Under the pieces are notes generated by a model. The model saw only the letters and a list, made by a program, of their open reading frames with translations. It was not told the origin of the DNA and searched no databases. A stretch of DNA of 64,000 nucleotides from Sphaeramia orbicularis (lineage: Eukaryota; Chordata; Actinopteri; Kurtiformes; Apogonidae): positions 32,734,686 to 32,798,685 of the forward strand of contig NC_043978.1 of the NCBI RefSeq assembly GCF_902148855.1. Direction: 5' to 3'. This document shows positions 25,101-36,800 of this stretch, in pieces. Numbering within the stretch: position 1 is the stretch's first letter; each line of letters opens with the position of its first letter. The translations under genes were made by a program, and so were the position numbers.

Positions 25101-26388
25101 TTACTTAACTGAACATAAACCATATCTCCATCCACTGTCATTTATCAAAATCTGTGTTTTATTAGTGAATTAATTACTACGTTCACTATAGAGGGATATC
25201 CAGCTCCAGTCCTCAAGGGCCGGTATCCCGTATGTTTTAGATATTTCCTTCTTCCAGCACACCTGACAGTCATTATCAGGCTTCTGCAGAGCTTGATGAT
25301 AGACTTATCATTTGAATCAGGTGTGTTGGAAGAGGGATACATCTAAAACATATATGATACCAGCCCTCAAGGACCAGGATTGGACACCCAGGTCATATCT
25401 GATGACCATGAAAAGATGACAAACTGCATTTTACACCAATTATTTACATGTAATTGTTCTTATCAATCTCTCCTTTATGTGAAGCACTTTATAACATGTT
25501 GTTTTAAAAAGTGCTATATAAATAAAGCTTTACTTACTTACTTACTTAACTGAACATAAAACATGTCTCCATCCACTGTCATTTATCAAAATCTGTGTGT
25601 TTTATTGGTGAATTAATGTTGTAGAAGATGACTGTATTTCTATGTTCACTATAGAGGGATATCCAACTCTGGTCCTCAGTGGCAATAATCCTGCATGTTT
25701 TAGATATTTCCTTCTTCCAGCACACCTGACAGTCATTACCAGGCGTCTGCAGAGCTTGATAATAGGCTTAACATTTGAATCAGGTGTGTTGGAAGAGGGA
25801 TACATCTAAAACATATAGGACACCGGCCCTCAAGGACCAGGACTGGACACCCAGGTCATATCTGATGACCATGAAAAGATGACGAACTGCATTTTACACC
25901 AATTGTTTACATGTATTGATAGGATTAGTGGATCAACAGGTATTAAACAGTTTAGATCAGTAGATTCTTTTGGTCACTGGTGTATATTTGGGTCTTTATG
26001 GGTTTATTAGGTGCCCAATTAATAAGCAAATAGGATTTCTAGCCTGATTTGTAGCCATTTATTCCACTTCCTCTCAGGTGACAGAAGTGGGAACCATTCT
26101 CATGGCGATCAACAACCTGGCAGAGCAGTGTTATCTACCAGAATATGGACCTCTGGAGAACATGAATGTTTTAACAATGATGGCCATGGTTAAGGTAAAG
26201 ACTGAAAAGGATTCATATTACTGCAACGTAATTCAGGTTGCGTTACATGTAACTTTTCCACCGTATGATTTCAGGAGTACATCTTGGACAAGGCAGACAC
26301 AGAGAGGCGAGCTCGGAGATTGATGGAGTCTGGATCCGCCATGACAAGTAAAACGGCTTTGACGGACAAAGAGGGAGGGGGTCGATGA
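22182..26388 (+). CDS. CCDC197: Coiled-coil protein of the CFAP73/CCDC42 type
   Basis: Nine exons keep phase: 22182-22285, 22374-22419, 22645-22821, 23290-23447, 23870-23952, 24029-24201, 24277-24387, 26078-26194 and 26275-26388, giving 360 residues. It starts MTSSLPFLDSSDPRLK. Residues about 50-280 are almost continuous heptad-rich coiled coil (KKQAELDEVDRHLALKRQEF, then FEKFVAENDVKQQQALKKYE), the pattern of the DUF4200 proteins CCDC42 and CFAP73, which act in cilia and sperm flagella. I assign CCDC197 rather than a paralog from its place between ASB2 and OTUB2, as in human. Its own function is not established. Intron 7 holds a LINE tail and a tandem duplication. A likely AATAAA lies at 26741. 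Confidence 0.85.
23700..23805 (+). repeat. L2-type LINE 3' tail remnant
   Basis: The segment CTAGACCAGCTTTAAATGTA ... AAAGTGTCATGAGATAACTT ... TTGATTGA is the same family tail as at 54421-54650. It lies in an intron of CCDC197. Confidence 0.6.
24652..25087 (+). mobile_element. 3' end of an L2/CR1-type LINE
   Basis: The plus-strand frame at 24652-24783 reads ASNLWNSLPHYIRLSDSI, then FKRLLKTHFYEQAFH and a stop, the typical C-terminus of the reverse-transcriptase protein of L2/CR1 elements. About 300 bp of 3' UTR follow, ending GTGCTATATAAATAAAGC and a (TTAC)n tail. It is truncated at its 5' end, as is usual, and lies in intron 7 of CCDC197. Confidence 0.8.
25189..25395. mobile_element. Foldback (MITE-like) element, copy 1
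   Basis: Left arm TATGTTTTAGATATTTCCTT and the following CTTCCAGCACACCTGA are mirrored by the right arm TCAGGTGTGTTGGAAGAGGG ... CATCTAAAACATATA. The whole element can fold on itself. No coding capacity. Confidence 0.7.
25651..25860. mobile_element. Foldback (MITE-like) element, copy 2
   Basis: Same structure as the copy at 25189-25395, duplicated together with its flanks. The arms carry independent substitutions. Confidence 0.7.
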
Positions 26389-26740
26389 AACATATCAGCA
26401 GCAAAACACAACTTAAAAGTTCAAGTAAAGTCAGTAGGAAGAGTGATACATTCAGTTGATGTCGACATTAATATAGACATTTTTATTAGTTTATAACAAT
26501 GTTTGGTCTATTATGTTTCATTTCAGTGGTTTTTTATGTTTTATATATACTTGACATGATTTGCATGTTGTTGTAACAGCAATTTAAAATACTGTTCATT
26601 GTATTTTGCACTGAGATCTTGCACTGTGTCAATAACGAAAGGAGCACAACAAGTTTAAATTGTGATAATCATTATAATCACATTTATTAGAGCATCAGAA
26701 GTGTGTAAATCTCTTGTATGTAATCATTTTTGCTTTTTAA

Positions 26741-26746
26741 AATAAA
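26741..26746 (+). terminator. CCDC197 poly(A) signal
   Basis: AATAAA 353 bp after the CCDC197 stop codon; the stretch between is AT-rich 3' UTR with no other feature. Confidence 0.6.
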
Positions 26747-26967
26747 CACTATGATAATGTACCTTATTTTCATCAACATATGCAAGGTGTGTATATGTTT
26801 TTTTTTTATAATCAAAGTTTTTTTGATTTTGTTTTTGACAAGAAACACACAACATACATATCATTTTAACAGCTAACACTTTACACTATACACACCCCCT
26901 ACACAAACCAGTAATAGCATTATATCATAATAAGTTATGTATATGTGAAATTTCCTGAACTGAGATC

Positions 26968-26970
26968 ATC

Positions 26971-27003
<33 letters not shown>
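26968..27003. repeat. (ATC)n microsatellite
   Basis: About 12 trinucleotide copies in intergenic sequence. From here to about 27960 no gene was recognised. Confidence 0.95.
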
Positions 27004-27963
27004 TTTATGCACCTTCTACAAAGCTTGAGAAATTCAATAATACCAGCAACACCAACCAATTTTGACTTTTTCTAATAAACTGTGCAACTCTGTGTTTTCA
27101 ACCTGCAAACAAACCTGTTCAGTGATTACACCTAAGTTGCAATGCTGCTCTTCTGGTAATTTTAGTCAAAGCGACCAGGCATGAATCTGTTCAGGCGTTT
27201 GTTTGTGCATTTATAGCTTATGCTACAAACCATGCAGCTGTGGATCCATGTCATAGGGGCTGTGTTATAATACGTAGTTAGTTTTCACGTTGGTAACGAC
27301 TCTTTTCCTTCAGTTAAAACCCACCACAAAGCATTAGTGGAATGTAACTGATTTTACTCAAGTACTGTGAGTGAATAATCATTTTGAGTATTTCCATTTT
27401 TGCTACTTTATACTCTTCTACTCCCCTACATCTCAAAGTTTAATATTGTACTTAACGATGTTTATCTAATAGTTTGTTACTTTCCAGATTTCCTTCCTGT
27501 TCAGCGATAACTTATCTAGAAATGTACTGATTATAAATGTTTGTGATAAGCTCTAGGATGAAGTTATCTTTTATAGGTTGAGAACATTTCCCCTCTTCTT
27601 AAGAAAAATAAACTTACTAAAAACCCTCTTTACTGGAAAAATGCATCACCACAAAGCTGATAAGAGACCTGTTTTTCTGGGCTCATGATAAATTGACCTT
27701 GTACAGACATTTTTCTCACAGGACAGTGATGTTGCAAACATGTGATGATCTTGTGGAATATGAGATTAAACTATCCATCCATGTTATTTGTTATTAAAAG
27801 TACTTCAACGTTAAACATCTACAGCAATAAAATGTAACACACACATTAATGCAGCAGTGAAATTGATCCAAAAAACTGTAAAGTCATAATATTTTTTAAG
27901 AGAGACTTGCATGTTCCTGCTGTTTATATACAACAAATGAGATAATTTAACCATATGAAGATC

Positions 27964-29119
27964 ACAGTTTTTCACAATCGCTAAGACATATTTTTCCAAA
28001 GCTGCACCCCTTTTCTCAAAATTGTAAACACAAAACCCAGAATTCAAACTAGGTTCACAAAATTCGTCACTCTTCTTGCAAAAGCAATTGCTTCAAAACT
28101 GTTTAACCTGCACTCAAAAGCAAACACTGCTTTCAGATCACACACACAACCAGACAACATGTGGACACTACAGAGCAGCCATTACACATTACACAGCAAA
28201 ATGAAAAACACTACATTCAGCACATGCACAACATAATGTTTGTTACATATTGTAAATACATTTAGCATTTCTGAAAAGACCAAAGAAAACCGTAAAAGAA
28301 AAGCACATTACTATAAAACACTCAAAAATTTTGTACATCTTCAAATCAAACTGATGACAGACTCTATCTGCCTCAGCGTCATGTCTTTGTGCAGCATCTG
28401 TTCAGAGGACTTCATCCACATCACAGACCAGGCCTTTCCAGCTAATGGGTGAAAAACCCTCTGGTGCCAGATCCAACCTTAACAACACTCCACATTTATG
28501 TCACCACAGACCATCTCCACTGGTTCCAAAAGGTTTTCCCTGGTTTATGGGTTCAGTCATAGACCTTCCACCACCATGCAGAGAAACATTCTCCTATTGG
28601 ATTCAGGAAAGGTCTGCATTGAGGAAGGAAAACATTTATGAAGCTCTGGCTGATATTGAACCACTCCTGTATCTGGACATTGTCCCAAACCACAACATAG
28701 ACAGAATCCTCTGCCTCTCAGGTTGTTTTCATCCATTGTTGGTGTCCAGTGCACTCTGAACTGAACACCAACAATGGATGAAAACAACCTGAGTATCATG
28801 TGCAGTTGGTTTGAAACAAATGTGTTCAATTGTGAGTGGTTGTGTCAACTTGTTGACAACTGTGCTGTATTTGTGTTTAGCATTTGCCATCCTGTGTGCA
28901 CCATTTTGTAGCTTATGTGAATCACAGTGAGAAATTTGTTTTAGAGAGTGAGAATATGTGTAGAGTAATGCAAAAAGTGTGTGTGAAAAGTGTGTCTAAG
29001 TATAAGAATAAGCTTAAAGTTGTGCCAAAAGAGTTGTTGATTTGGTAAATGAGTTTGTACAACTGAGTTGTTGAGTCAGAGAATGGTGTTTAGTGTTATA
29101 GTGATTCAGAAAAGCTGTA
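27964..29119 (-). mobile_element. Degraded IS630/Tc1-type DNA transposon
   Basis: Ends are imperfect inverted repeats: CACAGTTTTTCACAATCGCT on the left and, reversed, TACAGCTTTTCTGAATCACT on the right. The minus strand at about 28553-28700 encodes VYVVVWDNVQIQEWFN and CRPFLNPIGECFSAWWWKVY, the central and C-terminal catalytic blocks of a DDE_3-type transposase. The rest of the coding region is lost, so the element is inactive. An exact 29-bp inverted repeat (28717-28793) lies just upstream of this fragment. Confidence 0.75.
28717..28793. repeat. Perfect 29-bp inverted repeat (hairpin)
   Basis: Arms 28717-28745 and 28765-28793 are exactly complementary (left arm begins CTCAGGTTGTTTTCATCCAT), with a 19-nt loop. 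It lies within the transposon remnant. The lack of any mismatch stands out against the decay around it. Confidence 0.95.
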
Positions 29120-30150
29120 AACAAATATACAAATACTGGTGGAAAAACTTAAACAGTTTCAGCCTTATCAGTCCTAACAGTTTTACACACCCTAACTGAC
29201 ATCCAGGCAGTTAGTTCCGCCAAACATTCAGCTGAAACACATTGCCATACCTCTTGTAAAATGTGCCAATGGTTTCTCTTTGTCACCTTACAGTCCAGTT
29301 CATCAGGATTTTGTTCAGGTGACTGGCAATCTGCCAACAGTTTTGTGCCTAAAAACACTTTGGAGAGCTTGGGTATGTGTTATTATCACTGATCAGTCAC
29401 GTTAGTTTTTAAGTATGCCTTATATCCTGACCTGTATCATACTGATCTATCATACTGTTTTTTATGGTTTTTCATGCTTCACTGCACCTAATTATGATCT
29501 ATAGAGTGTCTAACCTGCATGCAATTAACGTGTTAGCAATTTCTCCAAACCTGTTGTAAACAGAAGCATGTGAGGTGAAACTTTTCATCCCCACACAATA
29601 TTTCATCGGGCCTTAGCTTTAATTACAGGACACATTTATCTTTGCATTATTTATACCACACAATGTCTATTCAATGCCACAATATTGCACTACATAATTT
29701 CATCCATATTTGCGTTATTTTTTTTTTTTTTTTACCAAGGTCTCATATTGATGATGGCATGGTAGAACCTTTAATTGACTTTAACCATTTTGCTGATAAT
29801 GTTTACACAGGCTACTTTTATTTAAGTAAGATTTATAATGCTGAACTTGTATTAAGTAAATTAAGGCAAAAATGCTTGTTGGCTGTAGTTTCCAAGATAC
29901 AGTCTTTGGTCAAAATGTGAAATTATGAGAATTAATAAGAGAATGGGCTTTACTCAAAAGGAATATCTATCTAGGAGCTACCAGATCTACTTCAAAACAC
30001 TGCACATTACATTACATTCACTTCTCAGTTTCTTTTTAGTGGAAGATTTTTTAAATCTATTATACAAATGTCAGAAACCAATATATTTATGTAATAAGAT
30101 AACATAAGTGCTAACCAGCACTTTTGTCACGTGTTTTCCAATTTATCTTA
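29120..30150. other. Intergenic stretch, no gene seen
   Basis: AT-rich sequence between two DNA transposon remnants. No splice-supported exon and no named repeat were recognised. Confidence 0.55.
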
Positions 30151-31138
30151 TTAACCCTTCCATGCATGAGTTAGGAGAACCTTAATCAAGATTTTTTCCT
30201 GAGTGTTTTAATTCCTCTTTAGGCATGAAAAAACAATGTCATTGAAATTTTTTTATGAACCTATTTTTCATGGAGTTGTAAAAATGTCCACTTAGCTGGA
30301 CACCATGTGTTTGATTTTTGAATCAAAGAAACATGTATTTACTGACATACTGTGTGAAAACAAGGATTTTTTTTTAATGCTGCTAATCTGATGCTTTGTC
30401 ATTTTAACATACTCTAATACTAGTTATTACTCACTTTATGGAGATAATATTCATTCATTTTCTGAACCCGCTCTATCCTCACTAGGGTCACGGGGGTCAC
30501 TTGGAGCCTATCCCAGCTACATAGGGATGAAGGCGGGGTACACCCTAGACATTTCACCAGTTCATCACAGGGCTGACATATAGAGATAAACAATCACTCT
30601 CACATTCACACCTATGGGCAATTTAGATTAACCAGTTAACCTATCAGTGCATGTCTTTGGATTGTGGGAGGAAGCCGGAGTACCCGGAGAGAACCCACAC
30701 AGACACGGGGAGAACATGCAAACTCCACACAGAAAGGTCCCACCCCCACATCGACTGGTGTTGGAATCGAACCCAGGACCTTCCTTTTGTGAGGCACGAG
30801 TGCTATCCACTGCACCACGGTATCGCCCTGGAGATAATATAGAAATTTATTTATTTATTTATTTTTTTGAGATAATATACAAAAAAAAATTGTTTTAAAA
30901 AACCCCTGTTAATTACAGTCTAATAATAATAACAGGCAATTGATTTACACTCACATATGTTACTGCAGATCAGGTTTATCGAGAACAGCAAAATTACAGT
31001 AATAATATGAATGTCAGTGTATGGGATGGTCCACTGTGTTGGCTGATATGGAACTAAAACAATAAAATCCATGAATATTCAAGAGAACAGCTTTGCATAG
31101 CTGTCCACTGTAGTGACCACTATGCATGAAAGGGTTAA
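30151..31138 (+). mobile_element. TTAA-bounded element (piggyBac-like MITE), copy 1
   Basis: It begins TTAACCCTTCCATGCATGAG and ends CTATGCATGAAAGGGTTAA, so it has TTAA at both ends and inverted termini, the hallmark of piggyBac-type insertion. There is no transposase. Copy 2 lies at 32259-32991 in the opposite orientation. A V-SINE-like element is inserted at 30451-30830. Confidence 0.75.
30451..30830 (-). mobile_element. tRNA-derived SINE (V-SINE-like)
   Basis: On the minus strand it has a tRNA-like head with A box (GTGGTGCAGTGGATAGCA) and B box (GGTTCGATTCC), a long conserved body (GGAGTTTGCATGTTCTCCCC, GTGGGTTCTCTCCGGGTACT), and a tail GAAAATGAATGAATA. It is flanked by a perfect direct repeat GGAGATAATAT (ending at 30450 and at 30840), its target-site duplication. 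SINEs of this kind are moved by LINE proteins. Confidence 0.9.
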
Positions 31139-31385
31139 AGTATGTAAGATTTAGCATATTTAATGTGAAGCAGATAATTTCCCAAAACAAAACAAAACAA
31201 AACAAAAAGTAAACTTTAAAAATTCAGAGCAGTTCTATTTGTATTTGGTAGTTTGCTATCAATTCACTTGTTTTTCATTGTACATTAATAAAAAACATTA
31301 AGTGTTATTATGATGATAATTATTATATTGTGTTGGTGTTCATGCGCTGTGTTTAAAAAAAAACAAAAAAGTGTACTGCCCCTTT

Positions 31386-31649
31386 AACATGAACACGTGG
31401 TACAGCTTACATGAACACGTGGTACATCCAAACATCCGGTTTACAGAAAATGGAAACAAAATTGCATAGAGTGTTGACATCCCGCTTTGACGTCTTTGGT
31501 TCTTGCTAAAATAATGATGTAACTGCGGTTTTTACAGTGTTTCTTTTTTCCTTAAAAACAGCAGGCATGTTTCCGTGGGACCCCTGAACAATAAAACAGC
31601 CGTGTGTCGTACATTCGTCGCCGATGGTGAAGTTGTTTGTTTACGACAG
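31386..31649 (+). promoter_or_regulatory. OTUB2 promoter with two CACGTG E-boxes
   Basis: The segment CATGAACACGTGGTACA occurs twice, 22 bp apart, so that two CACGTG E-boxes lie at 31394-31399 and 31416-31421, about 230-255 bp upstream of the OTUB2 start. A short upstream frame (ATG at 31567, MFPWDP then stop) precedes the main start. The exact transcription start is unknown. Confidence 0.5.
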
Positions 31650-33632
31650 ATGGAGGCTGGCTGCCTTATTTCACACAGAGAGGACGTCTCTTCACTGATT
31701 AACGAACAAACGTCAGCTGCTAAACAGAAAGTAGGTTATTCAGCTGGGGTTGGGTGGTCATAGTCAGTCACCCCTTTACAGTAAACCCGTCCCCTTTGAT
31801 AATAACCCAAACTGTTGTCCTTTGTCAGGAATTGCGTAGCCAGTTTTCCACGGTGAGACAAGTGCGTGGGGATGGAAACTGCTTCTACAGAGCCTTCTGC
31901 TTCGCACACTTGGAGTCAGTCCTACACAATGCCAGAGCATTACAGAGGTTAGTCTGTACAAATGGAGTCACAGTCTGTGGGTCTTAAAATCTAAAGAAAT
32001 GACCATAAGGTTAAGTGTGAAAGCTTCAATTTCAGATTCAAGGAGAAAATCACTGAGACCGCCAAAGACTTATCTAGTGCGGGATTTGACGAGAGTTCCT
32101 TCAAAGACCACCTCAACACAGTAAATAATTTTCTTTTATAGTAACACCATTGATTTTTTTTTATTTATTTATTATTATTATTATTTCTCAAATCATACAC
32201 ACTTCTTTATATAAAAATGCCAATGGCTCCCTTCCTGTAAACAGTTGAATTCATATTATTAACCCTTTCATGCATAGTGGTCACTACAGTGGACATCTGT
32301 TCTCCAGCTGTTCTCTTGTATATTCATGGGTTTTGTTGTTTTAGTTCCATATCAGGCAACCCAATGGACGCTTCTGCTTCATCCCATACACTGCAGTTCA
32401 TAGCAGTACTGTAATTTTCCTGTTCTTAATAAACCTGATCTGCAGTAACATATGAGTGTACATCAATTGCTAATTGTTATTAGACTGTAATTAACAGGTT
32501 TTTTGTTTTTTAACAAAAAGTTTTTTTGTTCCATATTATCTGAGTGAGTAGTAACAAGTATTATAGTAAGTTAAAATATGAGAAAACATCAGATCCGCAG
32601 CATTAAGAATATTTTTATTTCATAGTTTTTACAGAGTATGTCAGGATATGCATGTTTGCTTCAAAAATAAAATTCTTAATCTGTTCTGTCATTTGTACAT
32701 GCAACCTGTGCTGCTACTCATTCTGTTGGTGTGCTACCTCTTGGCCAGGTTATTGTAAATGAGGATCAGTTCTCAACTAACTTACTTGGTTAAATAAAGG
32801 TAAAAAACAAAAAAATACAAAAAACACATGGTGTCCAGCTGAGTGGACATTTTTGTAACTCCATGAAAAGTAGGTTCATAAAAAAAAATTTAATCACATT
32901 GTTTTTTTCATGCCTAAAGAAGAATAAAAACAGGAAAAAAAAAAAAAAAATCTTGATTAAGGTTCTCATAATTCATGCATGAAAGGGTTAAATGAACCAC
33001 AAATGGATTACCAGTTATCAAGAAAAAGAACATGAGGCATATATGCAAATTTAGGGTGTATGGAATGATAATGAACCATGAAAATAATAAACCCTGCACT
33101 AAAGTGAGTTTTTCTTCTTAAAAGGTCTTAACTGTTGTGGAGCACTGCCAAGCTGATGACCAACAGGACACCTTATTCGGGCTCTTCAATGATCCAACTA
33201 CCTCTGACAGTGTGGTTCAGTATCTCAGGCTCCTCACCTCAGCTCACCTGCAAAAACACACTGACTTTTTCTGCAACTTTGTGGAGGCACCTAACCTTCA
33301 TGTCTACTGTCAGCAAGTAAGTACCATCATGTTACTGCCCCCTAGTGAAAAAAAAAATCCTCTGTTTATAGAGTTCTTGTTCTTTCCCGACAAGAAAATT
33401 GGAAGTGTTTGTTCTCTTTGTTCAGGAAGTGGAGACCATGGCGATGGAGTGTGACCATGTGGACATCTTGGCGCTGTCGCAGGCTCTAGATATCGGCATC
33501 CACATTGTTTCTACGGAGGGTGATGAACAGCAGTTGGCTCACCATATTATTCCAGAGGGTGCAGAACCGTCTGTACACCTCCTTTACCAAACATCGCATT
33601 ATAACATCGTGTACCCACATCCTCAGCCATGA
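31650..33632 (+). CDS. OTUB2: Ubiquitin thioesterase otubain-2
   Basis: Cysteine deubiquitinase of the OTU family. Five exons keep phase: 31650-31730, 31829-31947, 32036-32120, 33125-33316 and 33426-33632, giving 227 residues against 234 in human. The catalytic block is RQVRGDGNCFYRAF, with Asp42 and Cys45; the catalytic His217 is in TSHYNIVYP near the C-terminus. The segment DSVVQYLRLLTSAHLQKHTD matches the conserved OTUB core. The N-terminus (MEAGCLISHREDV) is shorter than in human; the start is the first ATG in the open frame of exon 1. The long third intron is filled by a TTAA-bounded element, and the fourth holds a CTCF-like site. It converges on DDX24, with 245 bp between the stop codons. 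Confidence 0.95.
32259..32991 (-). mobile_element. TTAA-bounded element (piggyBac-like MITE), copy 2
   Basis: It begins TTAACCCTTTCATGCATAGT and ends ATTCATGCATGAAAGGGTTAA with TTAA at both ends. The interior is the reverse complement of copy 1 (for example GTGGTCACTACAGTGGACA at its left, matching the right end of copy 1). It lies in intron 3 of OTUB2 and carries a short insert at 32690-32818. Confidence 0.75.
32690..32818 (+). mobile_element. Short retroelement tail inside the TTAA element
   Basis: The segment TACCTCTTGGCCAGGTTATT ... CTTGGTTAAATAAAGGT followed by A-rich sequence is the 3' tail of a non-LTR retroelement common in fish. It is absent from the other TTAA-bounded copy. Confidence 0.55.
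33335..33348 (-). promoter_or_regulatory. CTCF-like site in OTUB2 intron 4
   Basis: On the minus strand it reads TCACTAGGGGGCAG, matching 13 of 14 positions of the CTCF core. It is intronic and 19 bp from the exon end. Confidence 0.45.
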
Positions 33633-33678
33633 CCAGCGGTGCACTAGGACTTTATGAAACTCAGGAATATTGACTTTG

Positions 33679-33684
33679 AATAAA
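33679..33684 (+). terminator. OTUB2 poly(A) signal
   Basis: AATAAA 47 bp after the OTUB2 stop codon. Confidence 0.75.
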
Positions 33685-33877
33685 CCCAAGTGGAGATAAT
33701 GACTTACAAAAACTGATTTTTTTTACATCTTTGCTGCATACAGCTAATAAACAATGCTTTTACAAAGATTCTGACTTCACAATAAGTAAAGATTTTTTTA
33801 GTTTAAAATAATTTTGTGTAAAAATTACATAAACCTTGTGAAAACGACCTTATTTAATACACATTTTCATTACCATA

Positions 33878-36800
33878 TCATTGCTTCTGTTCTTTCTTTT
33901 GTTTTCTCCTTGCCAGCACATTTTTATTCCTCTGCTTTTCTGTTGAAACTCTTTTTAGAGCACTTTCTTTCCCGGGTAGAGCCATCTGATGCAGGGGGAA
34001 TTTTCCCATCTGAGTTGGGTACTTGGTCTTCATCACACTCTTAAACACAGGCTGGGAGATCAAATGCTTCAAGTGTTTTTTCATCTCTTTCACCATCCTC
34101 TGCTGCTGTCTGTCGGTTTCTTCATCTCTGTCTTTACCTGAGGACAAAGATGCAAAACTTACTGTCTACATTTTAAGAATTTTGTTACAAGAGAGTTTGT
34201 ATTACTGGTATTGGTAATGCTGGTCTTACCCATTAAAAGATCCTCATCCAGCTCTACCTCCAGGGCGTCCGCTGCTTGTCTTAACCAGGAGTTGTGCTGC
34301 TTCTGCCTGCTATTGTGGAACTCAATCTTTTCTATTTTTCTGGCCAAGTTTACCCGTTCCTGTAGAGAACACTCTCAGTATTAAACTACTAAATATGAAC
34401 ATTTCAATGGCATATACCGACAGGACCAAATGCTGAAGGATGTTACCTTGATGGCCTCCATGCATTTTGTCTCTATGGGGAACATTGGCAGCTCCTCATC
34501 CTTCCCAAGAGTTCTGTAAATCTTTTTGAAGTTCATCATGTCATCTGGACCAATGAGCAGCAAACTGAGGCCCTCTTTGGTTGCTCTTGCTGTTCTGCCG
34601 CTACGATGGACGTATGTCTCAGAGGTCCTGGGCACCTGTTCAGAGTAAAACATTATTAGTGCCAATGACAAGTGACAGCTACAGCAGGAATCTCTATATA
34701 CAAGACTCAGGGACCCTTACATTTCACTGATGTAGTGCTACTGCTTTAAAATGTTAACTATATATCTGAAAGATGCAAAGTAGAACCTCTCCCAGACAGT
34801 GGTTCACAGATGTGATGTGGTGTAAATTATCTTATTTGCATTGGTTGATGTTCATATCTTATTAAATGTAATAAACTCTATGAATTGTCAAAAGGCTTAC
34901 CTGGTAATGAATAACATGCTGCACATTGGGGATATCCAGTCCTCTTGCTGCCACATCAGTCGTCAGAAGAACACAACTGTGAATGAATATTAAACATTTA
35001 AGTGTCAACTAACTTTGCATAAAGAGGACATGCTCATACAGTTGTACTGCACTACGCAATAGAGTTCCACAAACAATTTTTCAAGAGTAACGGGCTGAAT
35101 TTTCTAGGACAGCTAGCCCAGACACATTTGCCCATTAGAAGAAAAAGGATATGAATAAAATGCTGTCTGCGTTTCGACTGCAGTGTAAAAAATTGTCTTG
35201 TGCTTTTCCACCTGCAACTACAGAGGTGAATAAATCTCTTGTACATAAAAAAGTCAGCTCTCTGACGTAATAGCCTATCATCCCTCTCTTGTTAATCTGC
35301 TGAATAGGCCATTTTGTGTTGGATGAAGTAGAAAAAAAAAATCTTAAAAATGTTTGGATTTTCATGTGGGTTTTAATTTGTGAAAAGTACTGTGGTTGCA
35401 AACTGGCAGATTCCATTTTAATGATGCAGGATGGAGCTTCTCCTGGGAAACTTAATCCAGGCCATTTAATGCAAAACCTAATAAACCTTTAAGCCGTTAG
35501 CTTCATTTAACAGGTTTATATATGTCCTTATAGATAATGACTACTTCATAATTACTGCAGAATGCACACTACCTCATACCACTGTGTGTGTATATGTCTG
35601 CCAAAACTCACCTCTCCCTCTCAGCAAATCTTTCCAGGTTTTTCAGGCGTTGTTTCTGGTGCATATTGGCATGCAGAGGCAGTGGATTACAATCCATGAT
35701 TATTAGGAGGGAGTTAAGCCTCTTGATACAGTCTATGCTGTTAGCAAACACCATGGTGCGTCCAGGGTACTGGAGCAGGAAATAATAGAGGAAGAAGTCC
35801 TTCTCTTCCTTCTGACAGTGGATCCTTGTTTCAGTCAGCGTTTCCACAGTTGCCTCCTTCCTGGTCAAGTCAATGATTTTTGGTTTCGATTTAATCCCAA
35901 CTTTCTCCATGAGAATTTCCAGTTTACTGCGCTGGTCCAGACTCTTCCTCTTCTGTAAGACGCGGGTAGGAAGGCTGTAAACCATGGTTAAAGTGGCAGA
36001 GAACACAAACATTTGCCTCGTGGGATTGAAGTGCACAGTGTGCAGCATCTCCAGCAGACTCTCCAGCTCAGCAAAGTGGCCTCTTTCTACCATACGATCT
36101 GCTTCATCAATGACCAGACACCTGTGGAATAAAGCATAAAGACATAAATGAATGAAAATAGCATAAAAGTTATTTATAAAAATTAAAACTTGAGCAGACA
36201 AATCCAAGTCCATGTTCATTTAACACATACACACACAAAATAATGTTTTGATTTTTTTTTTTTTGTCTACCTGTACCTTTCTGTCTACCTGTATATCTTG
36301 TATGTTTGTTTTAATCACTACAAAGTTCTGTTAAACCCACTGTTTATCATGACTCCAATTATTAAAAAATTTTTTCTTAGTATTTACTGAAAGCATAATG
36401 AGGACAATTATACCAATCATGTTTAACCTGTCAATGCCGATTTAATGATTGTGCAGTTTTCAGTTGACATGGCTGTCACACAGCAAATATATCAAACAAA
36501 AACTAAGTTTGAAGGGGAAAAAACGCACATGACTTGAAGCCAGTTACATTTGTCTAAATAAAATAATACAAGTCATTTTGTGACAGGCTCCAAACATTTG
36601 AGAGCAACAACCGTATCTAAACACTGACAGATTGTATGAATAAATCCAAAGACAGAGGCTATCTGTATTTTGACAGATATATATTTGTAAATGAGATGAG
36701 AAGGAAGAACACCAAAAACAGACATATAAGTGAGGATATGCCAAAGTATAAATCAATGGGTGCACAAGGAAGGTGATGTAGCTGAAGTACAAAGTAAGCA

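Larger units (their letters stand above)
25010..25913 (+). repeat. Tandem duplication of about 445 bp (two copies)
   Basis: Copy one is about 25010-25450 and copy two about 25452-25913. Each contains the LINE tail (CTTTATGTGAAGCACTTT ... AAATAAAGCTTTACTTA), then CATCCACTGTCATTTATCAA, then a foldback element, then GCATTTTACACCAATT. The copies differ by scattered substitutions and a small insertion near 25620, so the duplication is not recent. Confidence 0.85.
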
